From Streptomyces sp. H39-S7 (GTDB lineage Bacteria > Actinomycetota > Actinomycetes > Streptomycetales > Streptomycetaceae), in contig NZ_JAPVLU010000064.1 in NCBI RefSeq assembly GCF_027158205.1, positions 1 through 37,960 of the forward strand: a stretch of DNA of 37,960 nucleotides, given 5' to 3'. Every line of letters begins with the position of its first letter. Within the stretch, counting starts at the first letter, position 1. Made by a program: the position numbers and the translations under genes. Of this stretch, positions 7,640 through 15,454 are shown piece after piece. The notes under the pieces were generated by a model. That model saw only the letters and a list, made by a program, of their open reading frames with translations. It had not been told where the DNA came from and made no database searches.

Positions 7640-7873
7640 TCAGGTATCACCCGTGTCCCCGTGGCCTCGCGAGTCGTCGAGGTGGCGCCGCAGGGCGATG
7701 AATACCCGCCAGCGGTGCAGGAAGGTTCGCAGCGGCGCGGCGCTGCCTGTCCGTTCCGCCTCCTGCCGCGCGGCGCTCAGCTCCCGGTCGAACCGTTCGG
7801 CCGCGGCCAGGTCCAGTCCGCTGACGGTCACCCGCAGGGCCGCCTCGACGAGGGGATCGCCGGGTTCCGGCAT
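7640..7873 (-). CDS. Small DUF6247-like protein
   Basis: A 77-residue acidic/basic mixed protein without signal peptide or membrane segment. The core (about residues 22-65, AAERFDRELSAARQEAERTG to FLHRWRVFIALRRH) looks like two helices with a WR motif. This resembles the small DUF6247-type proteins that accompany XRE and ATPase genes in Streptomyces, but I assign the family only tentatively. The ATG at 7873 overlaps the upstream ATPase stop by one base (TGATG), so translation is coupled. It may modulate the ATPase or the DUF397/XRE pair encoded divergently. Confidence 0.7.
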   Translation of the reverse strand: MPEPGDPLVEAALRVTVSGLDLAAAERFDRELSAARQEAERTGSAAPLRTFLHRWRVFIALRRHLDDSRGHGDTGDT

Positions 7874-8322
7874 CAGGCGGCCAACTCGAACCACAGCAAC
7901 TTTCCGCACATTCCGAACACTTCCTCGCCGAGCGCGTACCCGCCCCACCGATCCGCACATTCGCGCACGAGCAGCAGCCCGCGCCCCCGCTCGGCGCACT
8001 CGGGCGGGCCGGGCGGATGGAGCGCGCCACGGAACGGCGCCGGAATCGTCGGGTTGGAGTCCCACACCCCCACCCGTACGTGCTTCGTGCGCGGATTGCT
8101 CAGCCGGATCCACGACGGCCCGTCCGAGTACCGCAGCGCGTTGGTCACCAACTCGCTTGCCAGTAGCTCCGCTACATCGCTGACCTGCGGCATCCCGTAG
8201 GTGTGGAGCACCGTCCGCGTCATCGCCCGCGCGATGCGGACGGCTCTGCCGTCATGCGGTAGCGCGAGCGTGTACGTCCAGAAGTCGTCTGAACACGGAG
8301 TGTTCGCCGCTACGTTGTCCAT
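7873..8322 (-). CDS. ATP-binding protein, anti-sigma-factor-like histidine kinase fold (HATPase_c_2)
   Basis: A 149-residue single-domain GHKL ATPase related to RsbW/SpoIIAB anti-sigma kinases. The N box is ELVTNAL (57-63), an Asp88 lies in VWDSN where the G1 box is expected, and the G2 box is GRGLLLV (about 113-119). There is no sensor or dimerisation domain. The ATG at 8322 has a clear AAGGAG on the minus strand about 8 nt upstream. It is divergent from an XRE gene, and the whole set matches the Streptomyces abaA/whiJ-type module that affects development and antibiotic production. Its true target is unknown. Confidence 0.88.
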   Translation of the reverse strand: MDNVAANTPCSDDFWTYTLALPHDGRAVRIARAMTRTVLHTYGMPQVSDVAELLASELVTNALRYSDGPSWIRLSNPRTKHVRVGVWDSNPTIPAPFRGALHPPGPPECAERGRGLLLVRECADRWGGYALGEEVFGMCGKLLWFELAA

Positions 8323-8517
8323 GCGGATCTCCTTCGGAGAGGGCGTCGCTCGGTGGCGTTGTCGCTGTGCAAGCGGTGCACTTTCGGTGACGCAGAGTGT
8401 CTGCCTCATACGGTAGACGTTATGGCGAAAAGATTTCAGCGCTTCGGGCAGAATCATTGAAGGCGTAACGCGTACGAGTGATGCCCGCCCGCGGATCGAG
8501 AGCGAGGAGCACGACAC
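8323..8517. promoter_or_regulatory. Divergent promoter region of the XRE/HATPase module
   Basis: This 195-nt gap contains the only control DNA for two divergent genes. The segment about 8415-8462 is clearly richer in A and T than its surroundings, as expected for promoters. I could not assign a -35/-10 pair with confidence. GAGGAG at 8504-8509 is the ribosome binding site for the GTG at 8518. Confidence 0.45.
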
Positions 8518-9369
8518 GTGCCGATGAGGAGCAACCCCACCGCACGACAACTGCGTCTCGGCGCGGAGCTGCGGAAACTTCGTGAGCGCGCGGGGCTTTC
8601 GTCGGCTGAGGCCGCGCGCTTGCTCGGCGTCAACTCCGCGCAGATCAGCAACATCGAAGCAGCCCGCTTCGGTCCGAGCGCGGAGCGCGTGCGCACGCTG
8701 GCCAGGAACTACGACTGCTCCGACCCGGATCTCGTCGACGCGCTCGTGGCCATGACAGGAGAGCGCAAGCGCGGTTGGTGGGAGGAGTACCGCGACACGC
8801 TGCCCGCCGGATTGCTGGACCTGGCCGAGCTGGAACACCACACGACGGGCATGCGGGTCGCCGTGGTGATCCACATTCCCGGGCTCCTGCAGACGCTGGA
8901 TCACGCCCGAGCGACCTTCCAGGAGACTGTTCCGCCCCTACTGCCGCATGAGGTGGAGCACAGGCTCTCCTACCGGCTGAAACGCCAAGGCATCCTCTAC
9001 GGCGATGGCCGGACGCAATACGCGGCTGTCGTCCATGAGGCTGCGCTGCGGATGGGGGTCGGTGGGCCGGATGTCTCGCGAAGGCAGCTCGCGCACCTCG
9101 TCGAGATGAGCGAGCACGAGAACGTCACCATCACCGTGATCCCCTTCGGGGTTGAGGCCTACGTCTCCTCAGGCCAGCCGATCACCTACGTCTTGGGCCC
9201 GGTCCCGAAACTCGACACCGTGGAGCTGGATACTCCGCATGGTTGCGAGTTCCTGGACGCGGAGGCGCAGCTGGAGAAATATCGCGTGGTGCTCGACCGC
9301 ATGAACAGTGGGGCTCTCACCCCGGAGAAGTCACGGGACCTGATCCACCACCTCGCCCACAGCGCCTGA
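8518..9369 (+). CDS. XRE-family regulator with DUF5753 domain (WhiJ-like)
   Basis: A 283-residue DNA-binding protein. The N-terminal helix-turn-helix (about residues 8-65) includes LRLGAELRKLRERAGLSSAE and LGVNSAQISNIEAARF. The large C-terminal DUF5753 domain (about 95-275) includes MRVAVVIHIPGLLQT and the typical VHEAALR and VTVIPFG-like segments. Such proteins pair with DUF397 partners in streptomycetes and influence sporulation. The GTG at 8518 is preferred over the ATG at 8524 because GAGGAG is 8 nt upstream of the GTG. A DUF397 gene follows after 12 nt, presumably in one operon. Confidence 0.92.
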   Translation: MPMRSNPTARQLRLGAELRKLRERAGLSSAEAARLLGVNSAQISNIEAARFGPSAERVRTLARNYDCSDPDLVDALVAMTGERKRGWWEEYRDTLPAGLLDLAELEHHTTGMRVAVVIHIPGLLQTLDHARATFQETVPPLLPHEVEHRLSYRLKRQGILYGDGRTQYAAVVHEAALRMGVGGPDVSRRQLAHLVEMSEHENVTITVIPFGVEAYVSSGQPITYVLGPVPKLDTVELDTPHGCEFLDAEAQLEKYRVVLDRMNSGALTPEKSRDLIHHLAHSA

Positions 9370-9381
9370 AAGGCGGCAGAC

Positions 9382-9582
9382 GTGTCAGCACAGTCATGGC
9401 GGAAGTCCTCCTACAGCGACGAGGGCGCAAACTGCCTCCACATATCCCGCACCCCCGACGGAACCGTCCGTCTCCGTGAATCCGACGATCCCGATGTGAT
9501 CGTCCACACCACCCCCGCCGCGCTCCGCGCCCTGCTCCACGGCGTCAAGTCGGGCGAGTTCGACCACCTCGCGGGTGCTTGA
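9382..9582 (+). CDS. DUF397 protein
   Basis: A 66-residue protein with the family signature WRKSSYSDEGANCLHI (residues 6-21) and a C-terminal TPAALRALLHGVKSGEFD helix. DUF397 proteins are small actinobacterial partners of DUF5753 XRE regulators; known pairs act in morphological development. It starts with GTG at 9382, 12 nt after the XRE stop. Its stop lies about 48 nt before the DUF4328 start, so co-transcription is possible, although DUF4328 has its own -10 element. Confidence 0.92.
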   Translation: MSAQSWRKSSYSDEGANCLHISRTPDGTVRLRESDDPDVIVHTTPAALRALLHGVKSGEFDHLAGA

Positions 9583-9616
9583 CCAATCCGCCGGTGCCCG
9601 GAGGGGCGGGTGCTTC

Positions 9617-9622
9617 TAGGAT
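9617..9622 (+). promoter_or_regulatory. Putative -10 for a leaderless DUF4328 transcript
   Basis: TAGGAT, the Streptomyces consensus -10, lies exactly 7 nt before the ATG at 9630. No good -35 is visible at 16-19 nt upstream. Confidence 0.5.
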
Positions 9623-9629
9623 CACCGGC

Positions 9630-10388
9630 ATGTCACTGCCGTCGGCCACGCCGCCCCATCCGATAGCCGCGCCCCCTCCGCTGCGGCCGAAGCCGGTGGG
9701 TGGGGTGGCCACGGCGGCCATGGCGCTGCTCGGTGCCGCCGGGATCACCGGGCTGATAGGGGCGCTTGCGCAGCTGCGGTACCGCAGTGCCGTCGGAGAT
9801 GTGTACGCGGAGGCCGGAGACAACTCCGAGCTGGCCCTGTCACGTCTCGTGGACGCCGATTCCGATCTCTACGAGATCGCGTACGTGCTGTCCCTCGTCG
9901 TGGGCCTCGCCACGGTGGTGGTCTTCCTCATGTGGTTCCGCCGCCTCCGGGCCAACGCGGAGTTCCTGGCCCCGGGCGGGCACCGGCGGGCTCCGGGCCG
10001 GGCGGTGAGTGCGTGGTTCTTCCCTGTGAGCAATCTCTGGGAGCCGAAGCAGATCACCGATGACGTCATCAAGGCGCTCGGTCCCGCGCCGCCCCGGCTC
10101 CGTGGAGTGGTCAATGCCTGGTGGGCGAGCTGGGTCGGCTACCTCACGCTCAGCGTGGTGACGTCGGTCTACGCCTCCGTGGGGCCGGACGAAAGCGACT
10201 TCACCACGTATGAGGTGACGGAGGTCGCAGGCAGGCTGGATGTCAAGGGTTTCACCGACGCGCTGCGGACCTTCGCTGCATGCGACATCGTCGTGTCCCT
10301 GCTGAGTGTCGTCGCCGCCGGCCTCGCCATTCGCGCCGTCCATGAGCTGTCCCGTGCACAGGACACCCGTCTCGGCTTCGGGCACTGA
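9630..10388 (+). CDS. DUF4328 membrane protein
   Basis: A 252-residue integral membrane protein. After a Pro-rich cytoplasmic start it has hydrophobic segments beginning GGVATAAMALLGAAGITGLI, YVLSLVVGLATVVVFLMWF, AWFFPVSNLWEPKQI, VNAWWASWVGYLTLSVVTSV and VVSLLSVVAAGLAI. The NLWEP motif after an amphipathic turn is typical of DUF4328. No function is established. The ATG at 9630 is chosen on the -10 element 7 nt upstream. It sits at the edge of the XRE/DUF397 module and before a separate ABC-F gene. Confidence 0.85.
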   Translation: MSLPSATPPHPIAAPPPLRPKPVGGVATAAMALLGAAGITGLIGALAQLRYRSAVGDVYAEAGDNSELALSRLVDADSDLYEIAYVLSLVVGLATVVVFLMWFRRLRANAEFLAPGGHRRAPGRAVSAWFFPVSNLWEPKQITDDVIKALGPAPPRLRGVVNAWWASWVGYLTLSVVTSVYASVGPDESDFTTYEVTEVAGRLDVKGFTDALRTFAACDIVVSLLSVVAAGLAIRAVHELSRAQDTRLGFGH

Positions 10389-10472
10389 GCCGCCCGTCCG
10401 CAGCGGGTCGGGGGCGGTCAGCGGTGGCGACTACCCTGGAAGTCGATCGTTCCGCACCAGCATGGAGTAAAA

Positions 10473-12278
10473 GTGGCCGTCAACCTCGTCAACGTCGAGG
10501 CCGTAGGAAAGGTCTACGGCACCCGGGCGCTGCTCGACGGTGTTTCCCTCGGTGTTTCGGAGGGCGACCGTATCGGGGTCGTCGGCCGCAATGGTGACGG
10601 GAAGACGACCCTGATCCGGATGCTCGCGCAGCTGGAGGAGCCGGACACCGGGCGCGTCACGCACGTGGGCGGGCTGCGGCTCGGGGTGCTGACGCAGCAC
10701 GACAGCCTGGATCCGACCGCGACCGTGCGGCACGAGGTGGTCGGGGACAAGGCGGACCACGAGTGGCTCGGGGACGCGAAGATCCGCGACGTGCTGACCG
10801 GGCTGTTCGGCGGGCTGGACCTGCCGGGGTTCCCGCAGGGGCTGGACACGGTGATCGGGCCGCTGTCCGGTGGTGAGCGGCGCAGGATCGCGCTGGCGAA
10901 GCTGCTGATCGACGAGCAGGACCTGGTCGTGCTCGACGAGCCGACCAACCACCTCGACGTCGAGGGCATCGCCTGGCTGGCGGGCCACCTGCAGACCCGG
11001 CGCTCCGCGCTGGTCTGCGTCACTCACGACCGGTGGTTCCTGGACCAGGTCTGCACCCGGATGTGGGACGTGCAGCGCGGTGACGTGCACGAGTACGAGG
11101 GCGGCTACAGCGACTACGTCTTCGCGCGGGCCGAGCGCGACCGGCGGGCGGCCACCGAGGAGGGCAAGCGGCAGAACCTGATGCGCAAGGAGCTGGCCTG
11201 GCTGCGCCGCGGCGCCCCCGCGCGGACGAGCAAGCCGCGCTACCGCATCGAGGCCGCGAACGAGCTGATCGCGGACGTGCCGCCGCCGCGTGACAGCGCC
11301 GAGCTGATGAAGTTCGCCAACTCGCGGCTCGGGAAGACCGTCTTCGAGCTGGAGGACGTGACGATCCAGGGCGGCGACAAGATGCTGCTCAAGCACCTGA
11401 CGTGGCAGCTCGGTCCCGGCGACCGCATCGGTCTGGTCGGGGTGAACGGCGCGGGCAAGACGTCGCTGCTGCGGGCGCTGGCGCAGGCCGCGTACTCGCA
11501 CGGTGACGACCAGCCGCCGGCCGGGAAGATCGTCGTCGGCAGGACGGTGAAGCTCGCGTACCTGTCGCAGGAGGTCAGCGAGGTCGACCCGACGTGGCGG
11601 GTGCTCCAGGCCGTGGAGAGCGTGCGCCAGCGCGTGGACCTCGGCAAGGGCAAGGAGATGACGGCGGGCCAGCTCTGCGAGCAGTTCGGCTTCTCGAAGG
11701 AGAAGCAGTGGACGCCGGTCGGTGACCTGTCGGGTGGTGAGCGGCGCCGGCTGCAGATCCTGCGGCTGCTGATGGACGAGCCGAACGTGCTGTTCCTCGA
11801 CGAGCCGACCAACGACCTGGACATCGAGACGCTGACGCAGCTGGAGGACGTCCTCGACGGATGGCCCGGTTCGATGGTGGTCATCAGCCACGACCGGTTC
11901 TTCCTGGAGCGCACGACCGACAACGTCTGGGCGCTGCTCGGCGACTCGACGCTGCGGATGCTGCCGCGCGGGGTCGACGAGTACCTGGAGCGCCGTCGCC
12001 GTATCGCGGCGGACGCGGCGCCCGCGCCGGTCGCGGCGAAGGGCAAGGCGGGGGGTGCCGCCGGCTCGCGGGACGAGCGGGCGGCGAAGAAGGAGCTGCA
12101 GAAGGTCGAGCGGAGGCTCGACCGCATCGGTCAGGAAGAGACCAAGGTGCACGCGCAGATCGCGGACAACTCGACCGACTTCGACCTCGTCGCCAAGCTG
12201 GACACGCAGTTGCGCTCGCTGCGCGACGAGCGCGACGAGCTGGAGATGCGTTGGCTGGAACTGGCCGACGACGAGTAG
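10473..12278 (+). CDS. ABC-F family ATPase (Uup/EttA-like)
   Basis: A 601-residue soluble protein with two ABC ATPase domains and no membrane domain, as in ABC-F proteins that act on the ribosome. Domain 1 has Walker A GRNGDGKTT, signature LSGGERRR and Walker B VVLDEPTNHLD. Domain 2 has GVNGAGKTS, LSGGERRR and LFLDEPTNDLD. Between them is the interdomain linker rich in Arg/Lys (about residues 225-270). The C-terminal 80 residues are charged and helical, like the Uup coiled coil. The first Walker A has Asp where Gly or Ser is more common. GGAG at 10464-10467 supports the GTG at 10473. It ends at a strong hairpin. Translation factor or self-resistance roles cannot be told apart here. Confidence 0.93.
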   Translation: MAVNLVNVEAVGKVYGTRALLDGVSLGVSEGDRIGVVGRNGDGKTTLIRMLAQLEEPDTGRVTHVGGLRLGVLTQHDSLDPTATVRHEVVGDKADHEWLGDAKIRDVLTGLFGGLDLPGFPQGLDTVIGPLSGGERRRIALAKLLIDEQDLVVLDEPTNHLDVEGIAWLAGHLQTRRSALVCVTHDRWFLDQVCTRMWDVQRGDVHEYEGGYSDYVFARAERDRRAATEEGKRQNLMRKELAWLRRGAPARTSKPRYRIEAANELIADVPPPRDSAELMKFANSRLGKTVFELEDVTIQGGDKMLLKHLTWQLGPGDRIGLVGVNGAGKTSLLRALAQAAYSHGDDQPPAGKIVVGRTVKLAYLSQEVSEVDPTWRVLQAVESVRQRVDLGKGKEMTAGQLCEQFGFSKEKQWTPVGDLSGGERRRLQILRLLMDEPNVLFLDEPTNDLDIETLTQLEDVLDGWPGSMVVISHDRFFLERTTDNVWALLGDSTLRMLPRGVDEYLERRRRIAADAAPAPVAAKGKAGGAAGSRDERAAKKELQKVERRLDRIGQEETKVHAQIADNSTDFDLVAKLDTQLRSLRDERDELEMRWLELADDE

Positions 12279-12287
12279 CGCTTCCTG

Positions 12288-12313
12288 ACGCCGGGGCGTG
12301 CGCGCCCCGGCGT
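12288..12313 (+). terminator. Hairpin terminator after the ABC-F gene
   Basis: An 11-bp perfect stem, ACGCCGGGGCG with CGCCCCGGCGT, closes on a TGCG tetraloop 10 nt after the stop codon. There is no U-tract, as is usual in Streptomyces. Confidence 0.75.
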
Positions 12314-12437
12314 GTGGGGCTTGTAGCGGGCGCGTAACGGTCGTGGTCCGAGGCGTGGGGCTGCGGGGACGCAGTGATAGAAAGAGAACTCCCGCTTACC
12401 TGACCTTTACTGGTATGGCCTGAATGAGGACCTGCTG

Positions 12438-14195
12438 ATGACGCAGCCGCCCCCGCCGCCCGGCAACCCGCCCAACCTCGGGAAGCCCGAGGGTGCTGGG
12501 CCTCCGCCTCCCCAGCAGCCGCAGAACCCCTACCCGCCGACGGCCCTGAGCCCGCAGGCGTCCCAGCCGCCGCAGCACCAGCCGCCGCAGGGCCCGCCGC
12601 AGGGTCCGCCGCCCGGCCAGCCGCCGCAGTACGGCTATCCGCAGACCCCGCCTCCGGGCCAGGTTCCGGACAACCCGTACGCGCAGCCGGTGCCGCCGGG
12701 GCAGAACCCGTACGCGCAGCCGGCTCCGCAGCAGCCCCAGTACGGCTACCCGCAGGGTCCGCCGCCCGGCCAGTCGCCGCAGTACGGCTACCCGCAGGGC
12801 CCGCCGCCGCAGACCGTGTACACGCAGCCGGGCGGCGGTCAGGGCGGCGGCAACAGCAAGCTCGTCGTGATCATCGCCGCGGTCGTCGTCGCGGTGCTGG
12901 TCATCGGTGGCGGTGTGTGGTTCGCGACGAAGGACGACGACGGCGGGAAGAAGCCGATCGCGGACCAGTCCTCGACGGGCACCGCCGATACCAACGACAA
13001 GCCGCAGGGCGTTATCAACGCCAAGATCGGCTGGAGCAAGGACACGACCCGGCCGCCCACCGACGAGATCCAGGCCAAGGTGCCGAACGTCTGGTTCAGC
13101 GGTGACACCGTCGTCAAGACGATGACCGACTCCGTGAAGGGGTTCGCGCTCAAGGGCGGCGCGGAGAAGTGGTCGATCCCGATCACGGGCGAGTCCTGCC
13201 CGGCGTCGGACACCGCCTCCGAGAACCGGATCGCGATCCAGTTCGGCGCCAAGTGCGAGATGTTGATGGCCGTCGACATCTCCAAGGGCACGAAGCTCTG
13301 GGAGGTGCCGCTGCCCATCGCGGCCGGCTCCTCGTCCAGCACGTTCATGTACTCGACGGTCGCGGTGAGCGGTGACATCGCGGCGGTGGCCTGGCTGCAC
13401 GGCTACGCCGGGTACAAGCTCAGCACCCACGCGCAGGTCTGGGCGCCCGTGCCGTCCTCGAACTGCCAGGACAAGAGCTACACGGGCGGCAAGCAGCTGG
13501 TCGTCGAGGTGAAGTGCGGCAGGGAGGTCTTCGTCCGGGGCGTCGACACCACCACGTACAAGACCACCTGGTCCTGGCAGGTGTCGGCGGGCACCGAGCT
13601 CTCCGCCATCGTGTCCACCGATCCGGTGGTCGTCGGCATCGGCGCGACCAACAGCCTGATGTCCGACCTGATGTACCTGGAGAACGGCAAGCTCGTCGGC
13701 CACACCTCACTGGGCAACGGCGGATACCAGGGCAACTACGGGATCCACTGCCGGATCCCCGGTGAGGGGGCCTGCTTCAACTTCGCCATCGACGGCACGA
13801 CGCTGTACACCCCGACGAAGACGCACAAGGACACGACCGGCTCCTACGGTCAGACCAACGAGATCGCAGCCATCGACCTGAGGACCGGCAAGCCCCTGTG
13901 GACCGTCAAGCCGGACGTCGCCGGCGAGGCACGGGTCATCACCATGGTGGACGGCAAGGTCATGGTGTATCAGAAGTCGGGGTACGAGAAGCCCGGCGGG
14001 CTCTACGCGATGGACCCGAAGACGCAGAAGAACACGCCGTACATGAAGTTCGGCTCCGACACCGAGAAGGCCGAACGGGACTTCTCGGACCTGTACAGCT
14101 ACCAGTCGCTGTACAACGGCCACTTCATCGTCTCCGCCGTCAACATCTCCGCGCGGACCTCCTCGTCGGCCACGGTGATCACGGACATCAGCTGA
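12438..14195 (+). CDS. Membrane-anchored PQQ-like beta-propeller protein with Pro-rich N-terminus
   Basis: A 585-residue type II-like membrane protein. Residues 1-140 are a cytoplasmic Pro/Gln/Tyr-rich tract with QYGYPQGPPPGQ-type repeats; 141-162 is one membrane segment (KLVVIIAAVVVAVLVIGGGVWF). The remaining 420 residues are extracellular and have beta-propeller features: repeated AVDISKGTKLWEVPL, AIDLRTGKPLWTVKP and YAMDPKTQKN, as in PQQ/WD-like blades. There is no cytoplasmic kinase domain, so it is not a receptor kinase. The ligand or partner is unknown. The ATG at 12438 is 14 nt after GAGGA. A long terminator hairpin follows. Confidence 0.88.
   Translation: MTQPPPPPGNPPNLGKPEGAGPPPPQQPQNPYPPTALSPQASQPPQHQPPQGPPQGPPPGQPPQYGYPQTPPPGQVPDNPYAQPVPPGQNPYAQPAPQQPQYGYPQGPPPGQSPQYGYPQGPPPQTVYTQPGGGQGGGNSKLVVIIAAVVVAVLVIGGGVWFATKDDDGGKKPIADQSSTGTADTNDKPQGVINAKIGWSKDTTRPPTDEIQAKVPNVWFSGDTVVKTMTDSVKGFALKGGAEKWSIPITGESCPASDTASENRIAIQFGAKCEMLMAVDISKGTKLWEVPLPIAAGSSSSTFMYSTVAVSGDIAAVAWLHGYAGYKLSTHAQVWAPVPSSNCQDKSYTGGKQLVVEVKCGREVFVRGVDTTTYKTTWSWQVSAGTELSAIVSTDPVVVGIGATNSLMSDLMYLENGKLVGHTSLGNGGYQGNYGIHCRIPGEGACFNFAIDGTTLYTPTKTHKDTTGSYGQTNEIAAIDLRTGKPLWTVKPDVAGEARVITMVDGKVMVYQKSGYEKPGGLYAMDPKTQKNTPYMKFGSDTEKAERDFSDLYSYQSLYNGHFIVSAVNISARTSSSATVITDIS
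12624..12812 (+). repeat. 39-bp coding repeats in the Pro-rich segment
   Basis: Three 39-nt (13-codon) units encode variants of PQYGYPQGPPPGQ. One is at 12624-12662, and two are contiguous at 12735-12773 and 12774-12812. The spacer encodes NPYAQP repeats. Such tracts change length by slippage or recombination. Confidence 0.8.
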
Positions 14196-14231
14196 ACCAC
14201 CGGTAGCTTCCAAACCCCCAGTACCGCACCG

Positions 14232-14271
14232 ACGGGCCCACAACGAGACACCTGTCCCGTTGTGGGCCCGT
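14232..14271 (+). terminator. Strong hairpin terminator
   Basis: A 14-bp perfect stem (ACGGGCCCACAACG with CGTTGTGGGCCCGT), one mismatch and three further pairs close on a 4-nt loop. It lies 36 nt after the beta-propeller gene and is followed by TTCTGT. Confidence 0.85.
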
Positions 14272-14523
14272 TCTGTGCACGATGAGTCGCTCCGGTTGTG
14301 AACCGGCCATCAATGACGGGTATTTCGGAATTGAGGGGTGCTTCTTACCGGTAAGGGGCGCGCCGCGTCGAACAAACGTGTAGCTTCCGGGGCTAGACCC
14401 GGGCCCGCCGAGGGGTCACCGTCGGGACACCGGGCGGGCCGTGCGCTACGTACATGTGGGGGCAGGACGTGGAGCCGCCGGGACCGGTCCCGATCGGTCC
14501 TCAGGGGGATAGGGGAACGCGAC
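14272..14523 (+). promoter_or_regulatory. Upstream region of the first orphan response regulator
   Basis: This gap holds two perfect inverted repeats: CCGGTT-GTG-AACCGG at 14292-14306 and the 12-bp palindrome CTTACCGGTAAG at 14344-14355. Either could be an operator. No certain -35/-10 pair was found. AGGGG-type sequence about 10 nt before the ATG at 14524 can serve as ribosome binding site. Confidence 0.4.
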
Positions 14524-15210
14524 ATGGGCGTACGTCTTGTCGTCATCGACGACCACCGGCTGCTGGCGGAGGCACTCGCCTCGGCACTGAAACTCCGTGG
14601 CCACCGGGTACTCGCCGCCGCTTCGCCGGCTGCGGGGGCGGCGGACCTCGTACTGAGCAGATCGCCGGAGGTGTGCCTGATCGGCACGTCGTCCCCGGCC
14701 GACCCGGGAGTTTTCGAGACCGTCTCGCGGGTCAAGCGCGAGCGGCCGGCGGTGGCCGTGGTCGTGCTCGGGCCGGTGCCGAGCCCGCGCGGGATCGCGG
14801 CGGCTTTCGCGGCCGGCGCCTCGGGATATGTGCGGCAGGACGAGCGCATCGAGGGCGTCGAGCGGGCCATGGTGAAGGCCAGGGCCGGTGAGGTCGCGGT
14901 CTCCCCGCAACTGCTGCAGAGCGCGTTCGCGGAATTGCTGAACCCGGTGGAGGAGCCCGACGACGAGGGCAGCCGGCTGCTGCAGATGCTCACACCGCGC
15001 GAGATCGAGGTGCTGATGCGGGTCGCCGAGGGCGAGGACACCCGGCTGATCGCCGCCGGGATGAGCATCGCCCCCAGCACCGCGCGCACCCATGTGCAGC
15101 GGGTGCTCATGAAGCTCGGCGTCGGCTCCCGGCTGGAGGCCGCGGCGCTCGCGGCCCGTACCGGGCTGCTGGACCGGGTCGCGGCCGGGAGCCTGTCCTC
15201 CGGAGGCTGA
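14524..15210 (+). CDS. Orphan NarL/LuxR-type response regulator with degenerate receiver
   Basis: A 228-residue protein with a receiver-like domain (1-125) and a C-terminal LuxR helix-turn-helix (about 156-217, LTPREIEVLMRVAEG to VQRVLMKLGV). The acidic pair Asp9-Asp10 is present, but the phospho-acceptor position at the end of beta-3 is Gly54 (CLIGTSSP instead of a LxD motif). The switch Ser/Thr after beta-4 is Gly83 (VVLGP) and the conserved Lys is Arg104 (GYVRQDE). It therefore cannot be controlled by ordinary aspartyl phosphorylation. No histidine kinase gene is adjacent. The ATG at 14524 follows an AGGGG. It lies upstream of galTEK behind its own terminator, so a role in gal control is only a possibility. 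Confidence 0.9.
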   Translation: MGVRLVVIDDHRLLAEALASALKLRGHRVLAAASPAAGAADLVLSRSPEVCLIGTSSPADPGVFETVSRVKRERPAVAVVVLGPVPSPRGIAAAFAAGASGYVRQDERIEGVERAMVKARAGEVAVSPQLLQSAFAELLNPVEEPDDEGSRLLQMLTPREIEVLMRVAEGEDTRLIAAGMSIAPSTARTHVQRVLMKLGVGSRLEAAALAARTGLLDRVAAGSLSSGG

Positions 15211-15298
15211 CCGGGCGGGCGCCGCCCACGGCCGCCCTCGCCCCTGCGCCGGACCTCCCCCACGCCCCTGATCGCCGGGCCCTGACGGCCCCTGAATC

Positions 15299-15329
15299 CG
15301 ATGCCCCCGCGCCGTGCGCGGGGGCATCG
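15299..15329 (+). terminator. Hairpin terminator between the response regulator and galT
   Basis: A 14-bp perfect stem, CGATGCCCCCGCGC with GCGCGGGGGCATCG, closes on a CGT loop. It separates the regulator transcript from the gal operon. Confidence 0.85.
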
Positions 15330-15383
15330 TCATGCCGCCGTGCCCCCGCTTCCCGGCGATCTCACCGCGTCCTGGCCGACGCA

Positions 15384-15436
15384 TTGACGGCACTGTTGTT
15401 TTGTGGTTCATTGTGCGCGGTTCTGTTGAGTAAGTT
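15384..15436 (+). promoter_or_regulatory. Probable galTEK promoter region with direct repeats
   Basis: This AT-rich stretch before galT contains TTGACG (15384-15389), TAAGTT (15431-15436) and repeated TTGT blocks. TTGTGGTTC (15401-15409) recurs as TTGTG plus GGTTC (15411-15423). The galactose-inducible galP1 promoter of S. lividans is known to use repeated short operator elements, and this may be the counterpart. I cannot pair a -35 and -10 with certainty. Confidence 0.45.
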
Positions 15437-15454
15437 TGATGAGGGGCCCCCGGA

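Noticed and set aside
8518..9582. XRE-DUF397 pair as a classic toxin-antitoxin system
   Set aside because: Related pairs are known as developmental regulators, and neither protein shows a toxin motif, so no toxin role is claimed.
12624..12812. CRISPR-like array
   Set aside because: The repeats are in-frame codon repeats of a Pro-rich segment, with no spacers of constant length.
12396..13703. Minus-strand open frame rich in Arg and Leu opposite the beta-propeller gene
   Set aside because: It is an antisense image of the Pro/Gln repeat region; no start with a ribosome binding site and no domain.
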